A DNA stretch of 64,000 nt from Homalodisca vitripennis (Eukaryota > Arthropoda > Insecta > Hemiptera > Cicadellidae): contig NC_060215.1 of assembly GCF_021130785.1 (NCBI RefSeq), positions 69,378,501-69,442,500 of the forward strand, read 5' to 3'. Positions within the stretch are counted from its first letter, which is position 1; every line of letters starts with the position of its first letter. The translations under genes and the position numbers were made by a program. Below are positions 33,801-47,600 of this stretch, in pieces. Below the pieces are notes generated by a model. That model was given only the letters and a program-made list of their open reading frames with translations, was not told where the DNA came from and made no database searches.

Positions 33801-36800
33801 TTTCAGAAAACTATGAAATTACGATTAGTAAATTTTTAGATGGTCATGGTTTTTTTTAGTAGAAATCATACAGTTTAACCCTTTTACTGCCGACGTCCGA
33901 CATATCGGACGTCGGCATTTTTGCCGAAAACGCCAACATCCGATATGTCGGACGTCTGTTTTTTTTATCGTTACTGGCTACTGTTATGTTCAAATGCCAA
34001 AATATTCGGTATTTTGGTTGTTTAGGAGCAAAGGATAATGAAAGAAGCCATTTGAAGAATTTTGGATTTCTATTTTCGTCGTCTTTGACTAGAATTGACG
34101 AACTACCTAGACAGCTGTCAAAACCAGTTGATCGGGTTATGTTACTGAAATTTTCGTTCATTGTTGTTGTTTACAATGTTATCGAAAGTTTTTTGAAGTG
34201 TTACTTTTGTTGATCAAGGATAAAATGAGTAAAAGAGTTACATCTAACTCTCCTGTGAGTGAGGGAACAATAATTAAGTGCAAGACGAACTGAGTGACGA
34301 TTTCCTTCAGAATTTGTCAGATTCAGATGCCGAGAACGAATATGATATTATTGTTAGGGCTATTGATGACAATCAAAGTGATGTGGATGACACTGATGAC
34401 GATCCTGACTGTATCTTACCATTAGATAATGAGGAGTTATTAGATAGTGAGGGGGATGTGGCACAGATAAGTTTACCTTCAATTTCCACTGGTAGGCCTA
34501 TAGGAGGCCTACCAGTTTTGGGAAAATCCTCATAGTGCAGCTATGTTTCAAGGTAGCACCTTCAAATTTGGTATAAGTTCTAAGCAATTGCTCTAGTTTA
34601 TAATGATATCATGCTTATAATTTTAGCATAATTTTAAAAATAAATTATCAGATGCCAAACACAATTTTAATTTTTTTTTATTTACATAATTTTTAAAATT
34701 AAATAATGTGTTTGTTTCAAATTAAAATGTCTTTTTATTATTTAAAAAACAGCATTTAAATACGAGTAAATAAAATAAAAATTCATGCAAATCTAATGAA
34801 AAATAAAAAAGATATAGCATTTTTTGTAAATGAATGCACAACAGCGATTTTCCTCCTTGGCAATTTTGACTGGTACAATAAAAAAATGGTCGGCAGTAAA
34901 AGGGTTAAGAAGGAAAAATCTACCGAGGAAGTTTTGCTAGATGTTTTAAATGTAATCTATAATTTTTTAATAATAAAAAAAAAATCACAGGTTTGTCCAT
35001 AGACCAGGTAAATCATGAAATACTTCTATGTAAATTACATTCAATTGGTGTTAAAAGAACAGCTTAGGATTGGTTTAGAAGTTTCCTTACAAACCGCAAG
35101 CACCGTGTAAAACTTAATAATTTATTAAACTCACTTCTAATCAATGAGGCTGGATTCCCACAGGGTTCGGTTTTGCCTACAACTCTTTTTATAATTTTCA
35201 TAAGTGACTTGTTACAAGGGCAATTCTTTGAGAAACCAAATGCATTTGCAGACTATATTGCTTTTTTTTATAATGCAAGCTCTTATCAGAGTGTCTGAAG
35301 TTATGACTGAGGATTTAAGAAATCTAAGAAACTGATGTTATGAAAATAAATTGAAAGTAAATGTAAGTCCAGGGTTGGGCAAAATCTTTAAATATTGTAT
35401 ATAAAGATTAAGAATTCTTCAAAATGCATGATTATATTAAATAAAAATATAAGAGCAAGTTTGTTTCCCCTTTTATGTAAATTGAAAATTCTGCTATTAC
35501 AACACCAAATCAAATCAAATAAAAAATTCTTTATTTGTAATTTTATGGAGAAATACAATGGCGTCATGGTAGTAAAGTCATATTTTATATAAATATACAA
35601 AAGTGGTTTTTAATTTTACAAATTTTGATGTTGTTTTAAGTCAGTGAATTCTTTGATCGAGTAAAAAGACCACTCCAGGAGCCATTCTTGAAGTTTCCTC
35701 TTAAAATGTTTTTGTCTGGAGATCTTCTTCAAGTAGTCAGGAAGGCAGTTAAACAATTTTGGTCCCATGTAGCTTTGCTTCTCTTCATATAGGCTGAGAC
35801 GGTGGTTCGGCAAAATGAAATTGTTTCCATGCCTGGTGTTGTAATAATGGAGCTGTCCTGTTCTTGTTAGATTTTGATTAGTAGTGTACATAACTTCCTG
35901 GATGTAGAGGGATACTGATGTGAGTATCTTTAGTTCTTTAAATGTACTTCTGAAGGAGTCAAGTGGATTGAGGTTGGCTAAGATCCTAATCGCTTTTTTT
36001 TTAATTACCAGGATACGTTGCACATTTTTTGCTGAGGAGTTGCCCCAGACTGTTATGCCATATTGGAGATGAGCCTCAAAAAGTGTGAAATAGGCAATTC
36101 TAGTTATCTCCTGAGTATTGGTAGCCTTTAGTCTTTTAAGGACATAGATGCAGGAGTTAAGTTTTGAACAAAGTTGATCAATATGTGGTGTCCAGGTGAG
36201 TTTGTCATCAATAGTTACTTCCAAGTATTTAGCTTTATTATCAAGGTCAACTTCTGGGAGTCCTGTCAATTCAACTGTTCTTCTTCCAAAGTTTAGTTGT
36301 TGAGTCTTATGGTCGTTTAATACTAAGTCATTCTGATTACAATATTGTTTTGCTGTATTTAGAGCGATAAAGGATGCTATTTCTAGTTCTTGTACTTGTT
36401 TATTTGCTATGAGGAGGACAGTATCATCAGCATACATGAGTACCTGGCTAAGCTCTTGGAGATAGTTTGGGAGATCGTTGGTTAGCAGAATAAAAAGTAT
36501 CGGTCCCAAGACAGATCCTTGAGGAACACCTCTACTTAGAGGGAGTGGTGTTGATGTTACACGATATGAGGTGTTGTTTTTGGTATATGATATTTCTACC
36601 ATTTGTGTTCTTCCCTCCAGGTAGCTTGTAAACCAATTGGCTGCATTTCCTCTGACTCCCATATTATTCATCTTTTGAAGGAGGATATTATGGTCCAGGC
36701 AGTCAAATGCTTTAGTAAAATCCAGAAAAAGGCCAGTCACAGCAGCTCCATCTTCCATTTGATCTATAATGAATTCTGTGAGTTCTATCAATGCTGAAAT

Positions 36801-39800
36801 TGTTTATCTTCCTTTCAGAAACCCATGTTGTTGGGTGGTTAGGACATTGTGGTCGGTCAAATGTGTTATAAGCCGGTTTAACATTACTTTTTCAATCACT
36901 TTTGAAACTGTAGAAAGAAGGGATATAGGTCTGTAGTTGTTGATGTCAGTTGGAGATCCTTTTTTTAGTTTTGGAAACACTTTTGCCAACTTTAGACCTC
37001 TAGGGAAAATGCCTTGGGAGAAAGTTTATTGATAATAGATAACCTTTTTGTCTTTAAAGTTTTAAGGTTATTTTATAACAGAAGTGGTGACCGGGAAGTT
37101 TTAATTTAGTTTATAGTCATAGTAGATAACTGTAGATAGCTTTTTGAATTCCTAAAGTTAATAAATCACCCTTTAGACATTCTTTTACTTATCTTAGACA
37201 CAAATATTTTAATAAACTGCCGTTACAGTAAAAATTATGTTCATCTAAAAATAAATGTACTTATTTTCTCAAAAACTGGTTATTTACTAATGAGGCATAC
37301 ATTTATTTTAACAATATTCTAATTTATTTCTATGATTTAGGTTTGCATTCCGTATATTCTCTGCCTTTATAATACCCATAAGTTTGAAATATTATTATTA
37401 ATGTTAACCATTATTAACGAGTATCGGATGGCACAAAAAGCAGCAAATACTGTGGTTTGACTGGACTCTTGTTTTCGTTTCTATTATAACATTGTATTTT
37501 CTTATTTTCATTGCCACATTACTGGTAGACCTGGCAGTGTGATTTTGGAGTCTGTACATGTTTTAGATGTGATCTTATAATATGGAATAAATCTTTACTA
37601 TGATTATTATCACTTTAATTAAAAAACTATTTTATTATTGTAATAAGATATTTTGTTTTGAACGTCTTTAAAAGTAAACTAAGAACTAATCGGATTGGAA
37701 TTCATTACCAAATATGGATTTTATTATTAGGTACAAAATGCAGAGCTGCGTAATTTGTTTTGTTTTGAAGATATAAATGTTTATATTGACACTGTTAAAA
37801 ATAACATTATTGAGATTTTTTACTTGGATAAAATCATTATACAACTAGTATTATATAAAATATTAGAACAAAACTAATTTGGAACTGATTTTTTAGAACC
37901 TAAGTTAGATGAATTATTAGACTTTAAACATAATCCATTTCATTCAGTCAAGGAGTATGTATTTGACTTTTCAACCAATCAAGACACAATTTAAAAACAT
38001 AATACTTCTAATTTTGTTACACTTCAACGGCTCAACATTTCAACTACAAGTTATTGAATATTTTGCTGAAAAAATAACGACAAATCTGGACTGGTTAAAA
38101 AGGTTAAGTAATTTAATTATATTTGTAAAAGTAAATAGATGTCTATCTTGAGCTTGTTTAATGTTTTTACTTTCATATGATAGAATTTTAAAATCAGTGT
38201 AATATTTTTTAACGTACAATGAAAGGTTTTTCTGATTTAAAAAAAGTTTTTAATTCAAATTATTATTGTGTGCCTATGATTTTTTCTACTATAAAATCAA
38301 CTACTCTATATTTATTAAATTTCACCAATGTTTTAAATAATTACGTATTATGCAGTACTTATCAATCTATGTATGTGAGAAAAAATATTAAAATCAATAG
38401 AAAATGTCAGTCGAATTAGGACTTACGTAAACAATTAACAGGTTGTTTGTCTTAAAGTAAACTTTAAGAAATCAATTATTAAGATAATCAGATAAATGCT
38501 GAATTATGGTGTTTTAATACAATGTTAAAGCTCCAATAGATTGTTTCAAAAAGTGTTCTATCTAATGTTATGTAATGGATAGCGATTGTTAGCCTTTTCT
38601 GATGAGGTTAATTGGTAATGAAATGCATTAAAGCAAATATTGAGTAATGACAATTAATAAGAGAAGCTGACTTTAATTAGTATTTTATCTACTCTTCTGA
38701 GGCTATCTCAGTGTAGATATTGTCTTATCTAGTTAGTTTACTTCATCATACTGTCAAGGTTTATTTTGCAATGTTAATGTTTTCCTTTAGATTTAACTGA
38801 AACATTGATCGTGATAATAAAATATTTAAAATGTTTAACTCATGAATACTTGGGTTAAGCAAACTAAGAACTCTCATTATGAAATGGTTGTATAATGTTT
38901 ATGTAGGGTTTGTTGTGTTTCCCCCTGTCTTATTATGCATTCATAAGTTATAGGAGTTAAAATGTATGTTTCGTGCAGATATGCACGCACACACAGGTGC
39001 TGAAAGTATTGGAATCATGCAATAACTTTTTAATGATTTGTCTTATTATATATATATGAAACTCTGCTTATCAATTTAATGTCTTAATCCTTTCCAGTTA
39101 GTTTATTTATATATTCGGTTCTATGACACTCTAAATAAAATTATTTCAGAAATAAGAGAAATGGTTGCAATATACTCATTATACATACTATTGTACTATT
39201 GTATTATTATGTACTGTTTATACATACTCATTTTAGTTCTGGTTGCTATAATTAAAACTGAATATACTATTACGTCTTCGGTGTCGAGGGGGTGGGTTAA
39301 AAATAAACCACATTATCTGGCTGTTTAGATTGCTTCAATTTGAGTTCTCTTCTTGGAAAGTGTACACAAATCGTTCTTTGCTTATTGTACCAATTTCTCA
39401 AATAATGTATCCCAGTCACTTTCGAGTTATCCTTACGAGTTATTTACTGTGTAGTGATTGTGTAAGATGTAAAATCAAAAGTAATGGGAAAAGGAAAGAG
39501 AGTGAGGAGGTACTGCAGGGTTGGCTTCAGAGATAGCAGCAAAAAACTTTATATGCGTTGTGCTTGCGAAGATCATCCAGCGTTCTGCCCAACTGAGTTC
39601 TTTGACACTTTTCACTAAAAGTTGTAAAATAAAAAAAAAACATGGACTTAGTTAGAAATGTAAGTAAAATTGTAATTATAATTTGATTATGAAGGCGCTA
39701 AAAACAATTATAATAAAGTTTCTTCAAATATAACAAGCAATTTTTGGGCCTGTGGAACTGTGGACTTGAGCAAGGAGCTGCTGCAATGAAATCAACCCAC

Positions 39801-42800
39801 AACTTTTGATATCACTTATGTGGGATGTTATGCTATGAAATGAAGTCATATGGCTTTCTTTTGATCTTACAACAGTATCCAATAAATAAAAAGTAAAGAA
39901 ATGTTGCTCCTATTGTAATTTATATAGTAAGGGTATAGCAGTGACTGTTAAATTCTAGGATTGATAATTGTTATCTTATAATTGCTGTCATCCATGGTTG
40001 TAATGTGATCAAAATCTGTATTTCTTGATTTTTCACATACAAGTATATTTAATGATTTCAATGATCTTTTATTATCTTTGCTTTTTCTTCTACTAGTGTA
40101 GTGTAGATTATGATTAGCATAACAATGTCTTGGCAATTCATGAAGTAGCAGAACAGCAGATGCTTGTGCAAAATGATGTCCATATCACACTGTGTTGGCA
40201 ATCTGCTGCCATGCCATCTGTGACTGAGCCACAGACTCAAACACTATGTCAGCATTGATAGCCAGCTGCTGTTCTGCATTTTCAGTTCAAATAGGAATTG
40301 ATTTCTAGTGAACCAAATCAGTTATATAAATAATTTCAACTGTAAATCTGGTATTTTTATACATATGAAATAAACTTTTCCTATTGCTTTACCTATTTAT
40401 TGTGTATTAATGCTTGATGACTATACTGTTTACTATGAACATGTAAATAAAGAGATAAAGAGATATTGTCTATTATATATTATATATTGTCTATAGTTGA
40501 CTAACCCCTTTGTGCTGTAACTGCAGATACACATAACCTGCACTAAAATGTACTTTGAGTTGTAATAAATATCACTTCAATAATATAATAAGGCAAAATT
40601 AGTAGTATTAGCTTCCTAAAAAATCTGTACCTGAATCTCTATAACTAATTGTGTATTATTTTGATTCTTTTCTTTTAAAGCCTAAATGTTTTTAATTTTT
40701 GGAGAATAGCTTTCTCGCAGGATCATTCTACATTAAAAGTGGGATATATATGACCAAAATAGGTATGCCATTTTTTAAGTAAACAAGATTTTTAAAGTTA
40801 CACAAGGCATGGATGCCAGAGGGGATGCTTTAGCGTACTTTATGAACTTGATCATTCCAGTTAAATTTCCAATTAAGGTACATTTTCAAGAACTTTGCAG
40901 AGTTACTTCTTTAACAACTTCATTCACAAACACAGCAGGTTCTATTTTGCTTTCACACTGTCTATAAGAAAATTGATTACATTTTAATTATGTACCAGTT
41001 TTTTTACCATACAAATTGATGTAAAAATACTAAATGCTAAAGTTAAATTGCACAAAATATTAAATTCCAAATCGGAATAGTATATTGATGAGATGCAAGG
41101 AGTTATATTATCCACTTACTGAATTGCCTTTCCATGTGAACTGATGATTTTAAATTGTTAATGTGAATTAAAAACAAAGTTGGTCCTAAATTAGAGCCCT
41201 GAGGAACACAGTAAAAGAATATTCTTAATTTTAAGCATTTTATCCTTAATTGAATCACTTTTGTCATGTCTTTCAGGTAAGACAACAGACAAGACAACTC
41301 ACACCTCACCTCCTACTTTTATGATACAAACAGCCAAAAAGCATGTAGTAAAGAACAATGTTTTTCTGGATAAACTGTTAATATTATAATATTTTCTGTT
41401 AAGGTGCCCTGGGGTCCTGACACACTACACAGAGTGTTTGTGACTGCTGGCAGTGAGGCCCACAGTGCAGGATCTTCCATGCGTTTTTTTGTCCACCAAC
41501 TAAGGAAATTTATTTGGATCCCTGAAGCACGGGAGTTCCGTATGCTGCAAGGTTTGGCCAATGATAAGAATACTTTGCAGTATTTACTTGACAATCATTC
41601 CAGTGGTCTTTCTCTTGAGCAACAAAAGCAACTGTAAGTAACGAGGATCATATTACGTATTTCTAGTAATTAATATATAATACATATGTTTAATAATAAG
41701 GTGTATGTATGTTAGAAGATAATATTGTCACTCCTCGTCCACTTTCAGAGCCATTAAAAATTCAAATGTAAACATTGTCTAAAATACCATAAACAGATCA
41801 TAAACTCATATAGTAAATGTCTGTATAACTTTTTAGGAGGCATAAAAAACTATTGAAAATCTATCCAATCTATCTATATATAGTGTACCAGAAATGAATC
41901 AGAAAAATCAAACAAGTTTCAAAACCATTACATAATCTATGAAATTTACTGTTAAAGAATAAATATCAACCCCTTTACCCCCCCCCCTCACACCATGTCT
42001 TGATATTTGTGGTTGGTGATGTGCCACTCCTGGATATCTTTGGGGTTACCCAAACGTAAGTGGTGTAAGCTGTGTGGATGTGGGTTTTACTGTACCCAAT
42101 GTAGGTTCAACTGGAAGTCAGAAGTGAACCCTCCTTTTGAGACCTAAGACATTATATGAACGTGCACAAAGTTCCATGTAAATTCATTCTCCAGTTTCAG
42201 AAATTTCACAGTGATGAAAGTTAACATTAACAGTATTAAAGTTTTTCATTAATTTTCACGATTAGATTGAAATGTTTGAATTAGTTTCAGTGAGCAAGTA
42301 TGACTGAAGGGTAAACTGCTTTCCATATTTCAAGCCTTAGCACACAATATTTACGAAAATTTTGTGATAAGTTGATACATGAGTGAAATCTCGGTTTTCC
42401 TCTAGTTCTTGTGATTGGTTATGAAAACATGAAAAAGAAACTCTTGAGCATGTGTATAAGACTTACGTGGGACCCTAATGGTAATTTTAATGTTTAATCA
42501 ATTCTGAATGTGATAAAATTGTTATTAACATTGACAACTATAGTTAGTCGGTCAGTGTTATATAAAAATATCCCAGTTTTCATGAATTTTCAAGGTTAGA
42601 CTATGTAATTTTCAAAATCGTTTATTAGCGAGCACATATAAGTTAAGATGAACATGAGTACAAAGTTCCATGTAAATCTGTACTGCAGTTTCAGAGATTT
42701 CTTGATGTCAGTCAGTGGTATTTGGCTTTTATGTATATAGATAACAAGTATGTGTATACTAGAGAACACATATTTCCCATTTTGCTCCTGTAGGGGTGGA

Positions 42801-44629
42801 GCTTGTGTTGATGGCATTCTTGATATACAATGGCCTTAACTACTTGTATGAAAAATTTAATTTAATAAATCAATTAATAACTTGTGTACATTTTTAAGTC
42901 CAGTATGGCATGTGCATTGTTTATACTTATTATTGTTTTTAGATCTTGATAATGTTCATATCTTATTATATTCATTGATTTTTTAAGAGTTTATTTTGTT
43001 TATGTTTTGTGTACTGTATATTGACTAGTATTTATGAAAATTTGGTTGTGTACCTTAACAAAGTAGTGTTTTATGCTATTGGTTATTAGGTATGTTTAAT
43101 CGGTATTGTTGCATGTGTGATTCGAAGAATTTCTGTGTGTATAGCATGTTAAGGTTTACATTGCCGGCCATTTTAAAATGAGAAAACGTCTTTGATTTTT
43201 TTCCACTATACTGATTTGACAAATGCAAAGTATGTGCATTTTCAATTTTTTAGTTGTTTTGTTTATTTATTTCTGATATACTGAATAAATTGAATAGCTT
43301 TTTAAATTTAAGAAACTGATGTATTCAGCGGATAACTTAAAAAATAAATTACAAAAATTATGGGGTCTCAAACAAGTTTTTGCTTAATATGCTTAAACGA
43401 ATTTTTTTGTATAATCACACAAGATTAACCTGGTACACTATACTATATTCACAATAATCTTAATAAATCACAATTTTTTCATTTATTATTTGATTCATTA
43501 TTACTTATAGTTTAGTTCAGGAATATTCACCCCAAACAAAGTAAAAGTGATTTAGATTCATTAACTAAACATTTCCCATATTCCGATTTCATTCTTAACA
43601 AATTGAGTTTTTAACTGTGAATACTATAAGGGCAATCAGTTGGCCTATGTTACCAGGAGGTTATTATACACCAGTGGCAAACCCCCTTACTTTATTTAAA
43701 TTGTATTAATCACCTTATTAGCTTGAGTTATTTGATAACTTTTTATTTAATCAGTCATCCTCATTTTATAAATTTGTAGCAATTTATAAATTAGTATATT
43801 ATTTTAAATTGTATTAATGGAATTAAAGGCTGATGCAACAATTCTTAGAGGGGTAGAGAAGAAAATTTCTTTCATTCAGTATTTTCCACTGCATTTGATT
43901 TATTTGCCTCAGAAAGAGTGCCACAATTCCTTCTCTTCTTATTCTTCATACTACCTCCCTTCTCAGCTACTCCTAAATTATCTTTACAGTGTTAATGGTC
44001 CCTACCTGTGGCTCAAAGTTATTATTTAAATAATTATGATGAATTTTACTCATTATATATATTCCTGTTAATAGACATCAGCTAGAATACTATTTTGTGG
44101 GTCCTGAATTGGAACACAATGTCAGATATTTATTTGCAGCTTGTGTCCAGTAAGTAAGCTGTCATTGAGGGAGACTCCATTGCTAGTTTTTGACATAGAT
44201 TGGAGTACACATAGCGGTACTGCTGTTTTCTTTTAAAGACCCCAAGAGGGGCAAGGAAAAATGAGGTGAGCTCTCAATGAAATTGTACACGTTGGTCATA
44301 TGCCATAGCACTTTGTGTTCATCTATAAATTTAATGTATTGTAGAGCCTGAGCACGGAAATTTGCTTCTAGAGGTTTTAACTGGTTTTCAGCAGTGGGTC
44401 TGAAAATGCAGTAGAGTGTGATGAGACTTTTTGCAAGATGAGCATGTTGATTGAGATTTACTTTGCACAGTTTAAATTTATCAACTCAGTTGAAGATGAT
44501 TCTCTACAGCTAAGTTTAAATATCTTAAAATAGAAATTGTGTTAGCAATGTTTTAATGGGTTATGAGTTGGAAAACTTTGAAGATAGAAATTGGATTTAC
44601 ATTGTTTGAGATTATGATTGCCAAGTCAT

Positions 44630-44694
<65 letters not shown>

Positions 44695-47600
44695 GCACAC
44701 ACACAAACACACACACACAGTTTGTCTTATTTTACAACTTAGCACCATTCTTGGTGATTTCCATTGCGTGGGTATGAAACAAGAGATATACAAGTTATCA
44801 ATTTATACAATATTATTTTTTTTACATTATTCTGTTTATGTATTTGTTTGAAAACGTCACTTTTTCCACGTAATTCCAGTAGTTGGCAGCACTCACAAAT
44901 TTTGCCAATGCCATAGAGTGGTTTATTTTTTTACTGACTGTCACGTAGTTGATTTGTAAAATTTTTGAATTATGTAATTAAATAACATTGTGTGTTTTAA
45001 TGAGGCAGTCACTGATGAAAACTTAATATTTTAATAAAAACATCATTAGATTTATAAACTAATAATGAAAGATTTTTTTATATTGGCAACATAAATTAAT
45101 CTATTTGGCAAAGAACTATGAATTGCATGGAGGTGGTAGTGTGTGTTATAAAAACTACCATTAATTTTGCAGACATAATTTGTTTCACTGATAATGCCTA
45201 TAAAGCAAACAACTTTTATAGATCCTCCTTAATTTTGTTGGTATTACATACATATTTGTATAGAATCATTCAACTTATCTGGATTGTTGAAATTGAAAGC
45301 TAAGTTTTAACTTTGGATGAAACAGAATACATATACAGGGTGTACATAAAGTCCTGCACGGGTATAATATTTTCTAAACGATAACAGATAAATAAACAAG
45401 ATTTGGTATATCAATACTACACCTAAAAATCTACTTTTTGAAGGAACTATCAGTTTTCTGTAATATCATGGGGACGTCCCGCAAGGAGTCAGAAGGAAAT
45501 CTTAAATAGGAGCATAGGTCAATATGGACATCATTTTAAAGGGCTTATCTAGCAGAGTGTAATGCCGCAAACCGCACTCAAAAAGATTGATCCAGTAAAA
45601 AATGGCGGCTGTTCAAAGATTTTACTTGGTTACATTTTATTAGTAGCCATAACCCCAGTAAAGCAAAACTGCAACCAAACGAATACTGCAGCTAACTACT
45701 ACATTATGCTTGTCAGTTGTACAGAAGTGAATTATGACATTAGTTATCCTCAAGGGTTACAAATTTGGTCCTAATATATTGATAACGGGGAAAACCTGAT
45801 AACAGTAACAATTAGAAATCTCAGCGACCTATGACGATCGGAAACACTTCCTGTTTTCATAAAGTGTTGAACAGTTCTCCCTACAGTTGTTCTAGAAATT
45901 GGCTGCCTCTCGTGAAAGTAGTCATTAAATAAATGGCATGCTTCCTCGTGTGATCGTCTATACGTTCACGTTCGTCAAGCGACATAGTGTAGTTGAAGAA
46001 CTACAAGCAATACGACAAACTCTTTTGTACTAAAGCGCACTGATAAAATGGATGGACAGCACTACTAAAACAAGAAAACTAGAATAGCCTACTATGAATA
46101 GACTGGCTAATAGGAAAGTCCTAACTGCGACCCAAAGATAAGAGATTTCTAATTGTTACTGTTATCAGGTTTTCCCCGTTATCAATATATTAGGACCAAA
46201 TTTGTAACCCTTGAGGATAACTAATGTCATAATTCACTTCTGTACAACTGACAAGCATAATGTAGTAGTTAGCTGCAGTATTCGTTTGGTTGCAGTTTTG
46301 CTTTACTGGGGTTATGGCTACTAATAAAATGTAACCAAGTAAAATCTTTGAACAGCCGCCATTTTTTACTGGATCAATCTTTTTGAGTGCGGTTTGCGGC
46401 ATTACACTCTGCTAGATAAGCCCTTTAAAATGATGTCCATATTGACCTATGCTCCTATTTAAGATTTCCTTCTGACTCCTTGCGGGACGTCCCCATGATA
46501 TTACAGAAAACTGATAGTTCCTTCAAAAAGTAGATTTTTAGGTGTAGTATTGATGTACCAAATCTTGTTTATTTATCTGTTATCGTTCAGAAAATATTAT
46601 ACCCGTGCAGGACTTTATGTACACCCTGTATATTTTATGAACATTGTTACCAAAATACTTGCAGATTTCCATCCATATGTTACAACAGTACGTTAGCCAC
46701 AGTGCTAAGGCTTCCCTTTTCCTGAACTGAAGTACCCTGAAAGAAATCTCAATGGGTATTGTTTTAAGACATCAAATTAAGCTGAACAGCTTTGAGGAAT
46801 GATTTTGAACAGAATGGCTAAAGATATTTTTATTTGGGCCCTTGTAGGTGTGGGCAGCCATGCTAAGATAGTAGAGTGTGTAAGTTAAATTAGAAAGAGA
46901 GTTTGTATTAGATATATTTCTTAGAGAGAGTCTTGATGGGTATTGTTAATACTAAGTGTATAAAATAGCTGTCAATCTTTATTAAACACTCATGTATGAT
47001 TTATTTTTTCTAATTTTAGTGTTGAGTTGTATGTTTCATATTTTACTCCCTTTTTATATAGTTTTAACTTTTGTTTTTATTCAATTTTGTTTGCAGCTCT
47101 TTTCTCTATTCTGAGTTTAAGTTTATAAACTAATTTTTTAGGCTTGCTGTGCATGGAAGAAATCAAATTGACGTTCCTATAAAGTCATACTGGCGCTTAT
47201 TGATTGACGAAATTTTAAATCCATTCTATGTTTTTGAAATGGCCAGTGTTATCTTCTGGTGTTATGATACCTACATTTACTACTCAATGTGTATTGTTGT
47301 CATTTCTGCGTATTCCATCATCCACACCCTCATTCAAACTCGACAGGTATGTATTAGCTGGATTCATGACCAATTTTAATATTTCCATTGCATAGCACAG
47401 TTCTAATTTTCCATCAAGTGCTCAACAATTCATAATGCATTTTATAAAGAAAATCATTTTAAATGTATGATCAATTTATATTTATTTTGTCATTTATGAA
47501 AAAGATATACAATAATTACTTTGGTTTGAACCTTAGGATGGTATTAACACTTTTAGGACCACTGGCATATGGTAGTTAGTATGTGTAAAAATGACTGCTG

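Larger units (their letters stand above)
31577..41403 (+). other. Intron 2 (9.8 kb)
   Basis: The largest intron seen. It holds a LINE with ORF1 and ORF2 remains, a piggyBac derivative nested in it, an antisense 5'-truncated jockey LINE, a piggyBac C-terminal fragment and another antisense LINE fragment. The stretch 37031-39240 and most of 39640-40680 show no coding signal. Confidence 0.8.
41634..47141 (+). other. Intron 3 (5.5 kb)
   Basis: It contains a dispersed repeat (41975-42210), a BEL/Pao fragment (44060-44500), a (CA)n array and the 1293-bp palindromic DD41D derivative. The stretch 42750-44050 shows nothing recognisable. Confidence 0.75.

Noticed and set aside
37060..37228. LTR end and primer-site-like words (TGGTGACCGGGAAG, AATAAACTGCCGTTACAG)
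   Set aside because: No paired LTR, target duplication or coding sequence was found, so a retroelement cannot be supported.
31577..41403. Possible extra ATPase exon between exons 2 and 3
   Set aside because: Exons 2 and 3 join in phase, and exon 3's first residues can be aligned with the expected region. No candidate exon was seen.
45562..46402. Identical 70-codon frames on opposite strands
   Set aside because: They exist twice only because they lie in the two inverted arms. There is no family resemblance.
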